Source: Actinomycetota bacterium (GTDB lineage Bacteria > Actinomycetota > Acidimicrobiia > Acidimicrobiales > Ilumatobacteraceae). Taken from it: a DNA stretch of 16,989 nucleotides. The DNA lies in assembly GCA_005788205.1 (NCBI GenBank), contig SXYT01000154.1, forward strand, positions 1 to 16,989, given 5' to 3'. The notes below the pieces were generated by a model. The model was not told the DNA's origin. It worked only from the letters and a program-made list of their open reading frames with translations, and made no database searches. A program made the position numbers and the translations under genes. Position 1 is the stretch's first letter. Every line of letters starts with the position of its first letter. Positions 12,969 to 16,989 of this stretch are shown piece by piece.

Positions 12969-13993
12969 TCGATGGTGATCCCGGCGGGGTCCGCGTCGAA
13001 CCTGCCGATGACCGTGAAGCCGGCGTCGACGAGGGCCGGCACTGCGGCACGGTCGACAGCGGCGAGCAGCCCGCCCGACGTCTGGGGATCCATGCAGAGC
13101 GCAACCGACGCTTCGTCGGCGTGCACGGTGATGTAGCCCTCCACATAGGAACGGTTGCGGGGGTCACCGCCCGTGCGTGTGCCGGCTTCCGCGATGCGCC
13201 GTGCACCGTCGTACGCGGGCAGTGCAGTGGTGTCGACCGTGAGGTGCACCGACGACCTGTCGGCCATCTCCCACCCGTGCCCGGCGAGCCCGTATCCGGT
13301 CACGTCGGTGACCGCGTGCACCGCGTCACCTGCGGAGCGCAGCACCTCCGCGGCGGCACGGTTGATGCGGCGCATCCCCGCGATGGCGCCCATCTTCTCG
13401 GTGTCGGTCCCTGCCGCGGTGACGAGCCCCGTGCCGAGGGGCTTCGACAGCACCGCGATGTCGCCGGGGCGGGCGCCGGCCTTGCGAAAGACCCTCCGCG
13501 GGTCCACGATGCCCTGGACCGCGAGGCCGAACACGGGCTCGGGGTTGCGGATGGTGTGCCCGCCGGCCACTGTCCCGCCGGCCTCTGCCACCACCTCGGA
13601 CGCCGCGGCGAAGATCTCCGTGATGACGCGGCGCGGGAGGTCCTCCGGGAAGGCGGCGATGTTCACCGCGAGCACCACCCTCCCGCCCATGGCGAACACG
13701 TCACTGCACGCGTTCGCCGCAGCGATCGCACCGAAGTCGGCGGGGTCATCCACGAGAGGGGGGAAGAAATCGGTGGTGCTGACGAGAGCGAGGTCGTCCG
13801 TCAGGCGGTACACAGCTGCGTCGTCGAACGGTGCGAGACCCACGAGCAGTGACGGGTCCAGCCCGGGCGGCAGGCCGTCGACGAGGTCCGCGAGCAGTGA
13901 CGCGCCCCACTTGGCCGCGCACCCGCCGCAGGACGTCCATTCGGTGAGCCTGATGACCCCTGTCGCGTCACGATGCGCTCCCTCGCCGTTCAT
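12965..13993 (-). CDS. selD: Selenide, water dikinase (selenophosphate synthetase)
   Basis: Makes selenophosphate from selenide and ATP, the selenium donor for selenocysteine synthesis and for tRNA 2-selenouridine. The protein is 342 aa. The N-terminal active-site segment TSCGGCAAKWG holds Cys25 and Lys28 at the catalytic Cys/Sec and Lys positions, so this enzyme uses cysteine and not selenocysteine. Further signatures are STTDFFPPLVDDPADFG, ANACSDVFAMGG and VTGYGLAGH, and the C-terminal MDPQTSGGLL. The ATG at 13993 has TACCGT exactly 6 bases upstream. It is divergent from selA across 26 bases and heads the run selD-moaD-RsiG-like-XRE-mshA-ybjN on the minus strand. Confidence 0.98.
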   Translation of the reverse strand: MNGEGAHRDATGVIRLTEWTSCGGCAAKWGASLLADLVDGLPPGLDPSLLVGLAPFDDAAVYRLTDDLALVSTTDFFPPLVDDPADFGAIAAANACSDVFAMGGRVVLAVNIAAFPEDLPRRVITEIFAAASEVVAEAGGTVAGGHTIRNPEPVFGLAVQGIVDPRRVFRKAGARPGDIAVLSKPLGTGLVTAAGTDTEKMGAIAGMRRINRAAAEVLRSAGDAVHAVTDVTGYGLAGHGWEMADRSSVHLTVDTTALPAYDGARRIAEAGTRTGGDPRNRSYVEGYITVHADEASVALCMDPQTSGGLLAAVDRAAVPALVDAGFTVIGRFDADPAGITIE

Positions 13994-13999
13994 GCGCGC

Positions 14000-14012
14000 A
14001 CGGTACTAGTTT
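14000..14012. promoter_or_regulatory. Back-to-back -10 elements of selD and selA
   Basis: On the minus strand TACCGT (14000-14005) lies exactly 6 bases before the selD ATG. On the plus strand TAGTTT (14007-14012) lies 7 bases before the selA GTG. One base separates them. Both messages would be leaderless, and polymerase could occupy only one direction at a time. Confidence 0.6.
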
Positions 14013-14019
14013 CGCTCCC

Positions 14020-15324
14020 GTGACGGCACAACGGGATGATGCAGGCAGACCGCCGTCGGTGGACGCCCTCGCACGGCGGCTCGCGGAGAGTCACCCACTT
14101 CCTCATGCGGTCCTCGTCGACTGTGCACGGCGCGCGATCGCCTCCGGTGTGCCGGAACCCGGGGAGGAGGCCGGACGTCTCGCGGTGTTGTTCTCCCGGT
14201 CGCTCGTCGGTGACGTCATCAATGCGACCGGTGTTCTCCTGCACACGAATCTCGGACGGGCGCCGTTGCCGCTGCGCACGAGCGGACGGGCGACGAACCT
14301 CGAGTTCGACGCTGAATCCGGGGCCCGCGGCTCGCGCCACACGGCGGTGTCGTCGCTCGTGTCGGTGCTGACTGGCGCGGAGGCCGCCGTGGTCGTCAAC
14401 AACAACGCGGCCGCGGTGATGCTCGTGCTCGCCGCGCTCGCGTCAGGGCGCGGTGTCGCGGTGTCGCGTGGCGAGAGCGTGGAGATCGGCGGCGGGTTCC
14501 GCATCCCCGACGTGATGGAACAGTCGGGTGCGCAGCTCGTTGATGTCGGCACCACCAACCGCACGCGCCTCTCTGACTACGAGAAGGCCGTTGCCTCGAC
14601 CCGCCACGACATAGCCCTCGTCATGAAGATCCACCCGTCGAACTTCTCTGTCGAGGGCTTCGTGTCCTCGGTGCCCGTCGCGGAACTAGCCGGGGTCGGG
14701 GTGCCGGTGGTGGCCGACATCGGGTCCGGGCTGCTCGACAGCACCTGCCCGTGGCTCCACGGCAGGATGCCCGCCGTTCCGCAGTTCCTCGCGGCGGAAC
14801 CGGCGGCGCGCCAGGCGCTCGCCGACGGTGCGGGCCTCGTGACCTTCAGCGGCGACAAGCTGCTCGGCGGCCCGCAGTGCGGGATCATCGCCGGACGTGC
14901 CGATCTCGTCGCGGCGTGTGCGTCGCACCCGCTCATGCGCGCCCTGCGCCCGGGTGGCCACACACTGCAGCTCCTGCAGTCCGCGCTGATGTCGTTCGCT
15001 GACCGCACAGTGTGCGATGACATCCCGTTCTGGCGGATGCTCTCCGTCCCCGTCGACGAGTTGCGTGCACGCGCGCTTGCCGTCGTCAAGACAGCGGGAA
15101 GAGGGTCCGTGACCGACACGACCGCGCTCGTCGGTGCCGGGTCGGCACCGGGCACGTCGCTCCCCTCCGTCGCGGTCGCGTTGGACGGCGACGTCACCGC
15201 GCGCCTCCGCGCCTTGCCGGTGCCGGTGGTGGCCCGCGTCGACAGGAACGTGACCCTCCTCGACCTGCGCACGGTCGACCCGGCGGACGACCACGCCGTG
15301 GCCGGGGCCGTGCGCACTCTCTGA
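14020..15324 (+). CDS. selA: L-seryl-tRNA(Sec) selenium transferase
   Basis: PLP enzyme that converts seryl-tRNA(Sec) to selenocysteyl-tRNA(Sec) with selenophosphate in bacteria. The protein is 434 aa, slightly short against about 460 for E. coli. Motifs: INATGVLLHTNLGRAPL (67-83), VVNNNAAAVMLVL (125-137), SVEIGGGFRIPDVM (153-166), VGTTNRTRLSDY, and VTFSGDKLLGGPQCGII (274-290) with the PLP lysine Lys280. The GTG start at 14020 has TAGTTT 7 bases upstream and no Shine-Dalgarno sequence. Its stop is 4 bases before selB, so the two are co-transcribed, while selD fires in the other direction from the adjoining promoter. Confidence 0.98.
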   Translation: MTAQRDDAGRPPSVDALARRLAESHPLPHAVLVDCARRAIASGVPEPGEEAGRLAVLFSRSLVGDVINATGVLLHTNLGRAPLPLRTSGRATNLEFDAESGARGSRHTAVSSLVSVLTGAEAAVVVNNNAAAVMLVLAALASGRGVAVSRGESVEIGGGFRIPDVMEQSGAQLVDVGTTNRTRLSDYEKAVASTRHDIALVMKIHPSNFSVEGFVSSVPVAELAGVGVPVVADIGSGLLDSTCPWLHGRMPAVPQFLAAEPAARQALADGAGLVTFSGDKLLGGPQCGIIAGRADLVAACASHPLMRALRPGGHTLQLLQSALMSFADRTVCDDIPFWRMLSVPVDELRARALAVVKTAGRGSVTDTTALVGAGSAPGTSLPSVAVALDGDVTARLRALPVPVVARVDRNVTLLDLRTVDPADDHAVAGAVRTL

Positions 15325-15328
15325 CCCC

Positions 15329-16989
15329 ATGCCCGTCATCGCCACGGCCGGACACGTCGACCACGGGAAATCCTCCCTCGTGCGGGCGATCACGGGGACG
15401 GACCCGGACCGCCACGAGGAGGAACAGCGGCGCGGGATGACGATCGACCTCGGCTTCGCGCATGCGACCGCACCGGACGGCACGGTGCTGAGTTTCGTGG
15501 ATGTGCCGGGCCACGCGGATTTCGTGCGCACGATGATCTCCGGGGTCAGTGCCGTGTCGTGCGTGCTGTTCGTGGTCGACGCCGCGGAGGGCTGGATGCC
15601 CCAGTCCGCCGAGCACATGGGCATCGTGAACGCCCTCGGCATCAGGCGGGGGGTCCTCGCCGTCACGAAGTGCGACAAGGTGGACGCAGCCGCGGCGGCA
15701 ACATGCATCGCGGACGTCACGGCGCGCACCCCGCTGATGCGCTGGGACGCGGTTGTCGCCACCTCCGTCCCGCAGAACCGCGGGATCGACGAACTTGTCA
15801 CGGCCCTCGCCGTGTCGTCACGGGGCGCCGGGGTGCACACCGACCCCCTCGGGCGCGTGCGCCTCTTCGTGGACCGCTCGTTCTCGCTGCGCGGAGCCGG
15901 GACGGTGGTGACCGGCACCCTCGAGGGCGCCCCGCTCTCGGCGGGTGCGACCCTGACCGTGGCCCGCACGGGCGCACGCGTGCGCGTGCGCCAGGTGCAG
16001 ACGCACGGCAGCAACGTGGAGGAGGCGCAGCCCGGGTCGCGGTGCGCACTGAACCTCCCCGACACCGAGACGGCGTCGATCGAGCGTGGTGACGTGCTCG
16101 TGGAGGAGGGTCGCTGGCAGCTGACCGACGTGGTCGACGCACAAGTGGAGATGCTCGACGGTGCCGACGCGGCAGCGAAGGTCACGACGCGCGGCGGGTA
16201 CGTGCTGCACGTCGGCTCGTCACACCAGGAGGCGCACCTCCGTCTCGCCGCACCGGGTGCACTGCACCCCGGTGACCGCGCGCACGCACGGCTCAGGTTC
16301 CGCGTGCCTCTGCCGCTGACCCCCGGGGACAGGTTCGTGCTCCGTGACACCGCATCGGGAACGACAGTCGCGGGCGGCACTGTCGTGGATGTCGCACCGC
16401 GGGGAAGCGTGGCATCCGCCGCTGCCGGCGGCTCCGCCGAGCAACGCCTCGCACGGCGGGGCTGGGTGCGCATCGACGAGGCGCACCGCATCACCGGGAT
16501 GCCGGTCGAAGAGACGGTCCCGGGCTGGTGGGCGTCACCAGCGCACCACGCCGCGGCATCGGAACGGCTCAGCGGGCTGCTCGCGGCCGGCGCCGTGGAC
16601 CTGGCGTCGCTCACGGAGGTCGACCGCGCGGTCATCACCTTTCTTGATGGCGTCACGGTCGAGCGCGGTGCCGCACGGACGACTGCGCGTGACCCGCTGC
16701 TCGACCACCCGTACGTGGCGAGGTTCCGCGATGCACCGCTCGACGGCGGTTCGACCGCGGGTCTCGACCGTGACGTCATCCGCAGGCTCGTGCACGCGGG
16801 CATCATCTGTGAGCACGACTCGATCGCATTCCACACCGACGTCCTCGGGTCGTTGCGGCCGGCGCTGGCGGCACTGTGGGCGGACCATCCCGCGGGTTTC
16901 CTCATCCGCGACCTCGCCGCCGCGCTCGGCATCTCGCGCAAGTGGGCAGTGCCGCTTGCCGAGTGCCTCGACAGGACGGGGCTCACGAA
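15329..16989 (+). CDS. selB: Selenocysteine-specific elongation factor SelB, 3' end cut by window edge
   Basis: GTPase that carries selenocysteyl-tRNA(Sec) to the ribosome at UGA codons marked by a SECIS hairpin. 553 complete codons are visible. G1 is GHVDHGKSS (8-16), the switch I threonine lies in RRGMTIDLGFA, G3 is DVPGH (58-62) and G4 is TKCD (113-116, NKxD in most). EF-Tu-like domains II and III follow (FSLRGAGTVVTGTLEG, PLPLTPGDRFVLRD), then the winged-helix mRNA-binding region, of which the last visible piece is FLIRDLAAALGISRKWAVPL. The family usually ends some tens of residues later, so a short C-terminal part is missing. ATG 15329 is 4 bases after the selA stop with no clear Shine-Dalgarno sequence. 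No tRNA-Sec gene is visible in the window. Confidence 0.97.
   Translation, partial: MPVIATAGHVDHGKSSLVRAITGTDPDRHEEEQRRGMTIDLGFAHATAPDGTVLSFVDVPGHADFVRTMISGVSAVSCVLFVVDAAEGWMPQSAEHMGIVNALGIRRGVLAVTKCDKVDAAAAATCIADVTARTPLMRWDAVVATSVPQNRGIDELVTALAVSSRGAGVHTDPLGRVRLFVDRSFSLRGAGTVVTGTLEGAPLSAGATLTVARTGARVRVRQVQTHGSNVEEAQPGSRCALNLPDTETASIERGDVLVEEGRWQLTDVVDAQVEMLDGADAAAKVTTRGGYVLHVGSSHQEAHLRLAAPGALHPGDRAHARLRFRVPLPLTPGDRFVLRDTASGTTVAGGTVVDVAPRGSVASAAAGGSAEQRLARRGWVRIDEAHRITGMPVEETVPGWWASPAHHAAASERLSGLLAAGAVDLASLTEVDRAVITFLDGVTVERGAARTTARDPLLDHPYVARFRDAPLDGGSTAGLDRDVIRRLVHAGIICEHDSIAFHTDVLGSLRPALAALWADHPAGFLIRDLAAALGISRKWAVPLAECLDRTGLT

Noticed and set aside
13900..13930. SelD as a selenoprotein with in-frame UGA at the active site
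   Set aside because: The catalytic position is an ordinary cysteine codon and the frame has no internal stop.
14686..16986. Open frame of 766 codons on the minus strand across selA and selB
   Set aside because: It is antisense to two well-conserved genes, is rich in Ser, Arg, Pro and Thr as expected of a shadow frame in G+C-rich DNA, and has no recognisable motif.
1..16989. CRISPR arrays, insertion sequences, phage genes, rRNA or tRNA
   Set aside because: No repeats, transposase-like frames or cloverleaf sequences were seen; genes are housekeeping or regulatory and densely packed.

Overview
The window looks like chromosomal DNA of a high-G+C actinobacterium (Actinomycetota). The main reasons are the mycothiol glycosyltransferase MshA with a YbjN-domain gene beside it, a rex-hemACDBL cluster of actinobacterial type, an RsiG-like c-di-GMP-binding protein, frequent GTG starts, and many starts preceded by TAnnnT at 6-7 nt, the usual layout of leaderless mRNAs in this phylum. 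The lineage within the phylum cannot be fixed from the sequence; an uncultured or Acidimicrobiia-like member is only a guess. No mobile element, CRISPR array, tRNA or rRNA was seen. Nearly every base is coding, and no gene-free stretch exceeds about 215 bases.

Region 1 (1-5794, all minus strand) runs in transcription order rex, hemA, hemC, hemD, hemB, hemL (hemL cut by the left edge). It takes glutamyl-tRNA to 5-aminolevulinate (HemA, HemL), then porphobilinogen (HemB), hydroxymethylbilane (HemC) and uroporphyrinogen III (HemD), and it is headed by the NADH/NAD+-sensing repressor Rex. Genes abut or overlap by 4 bases. Region 2 (5795-6607, plus) is a divergent seven-helix membrane protein of unknown function whose 3' end overlaps the next gene tail to tail.

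Region 3 (6592-10058, minus) holds, in transcription order, proC (proline synthesis), a 213-base non-coding interval with a strong terminator and a possible small RNA or leader, a DUF62 SAM hydrolase, a 27-residue predicted membrane peptide, and a fatty-acyl-CoA ligase. Region 4 (10111-13993, minus) is a tightly packed run: selD, a MoaD-type sulfur carrier, an RsiG-like protein, an XRE regulator, mshA and a YbjN-domain protein, most joined by 1-4 base overlaps or gaps of at most 12 bases. Region 5 (14020-16989, plus) is selA followed by selB (cut by the right edge), divergent from selD across 26 bases.

Together selA, selB and selD supply three of the four components for selenocysteine incorporation; the fourth (tRNA-Sec) and any selenoprotein lie outside the window. 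The adjacent MoaD hints at a molybdenum-dependent selenoprotein such as formate dehydrogenase, which is an inference. The most interesting points are: (a) an RsiG-like protein with one perfect and one altered c-di-GMP motif inside an operon of selenium, molybdopterin and mycothiol genes; (b) about half of the starts carrying a leaderless promoter signature, including several inside apparent operons; (c) back-to-back -10 elements shared by selD and selA; (d) a structured intergenic element before the SAM hydrolase; (e) an unannotated 27-residue membrane peptide.
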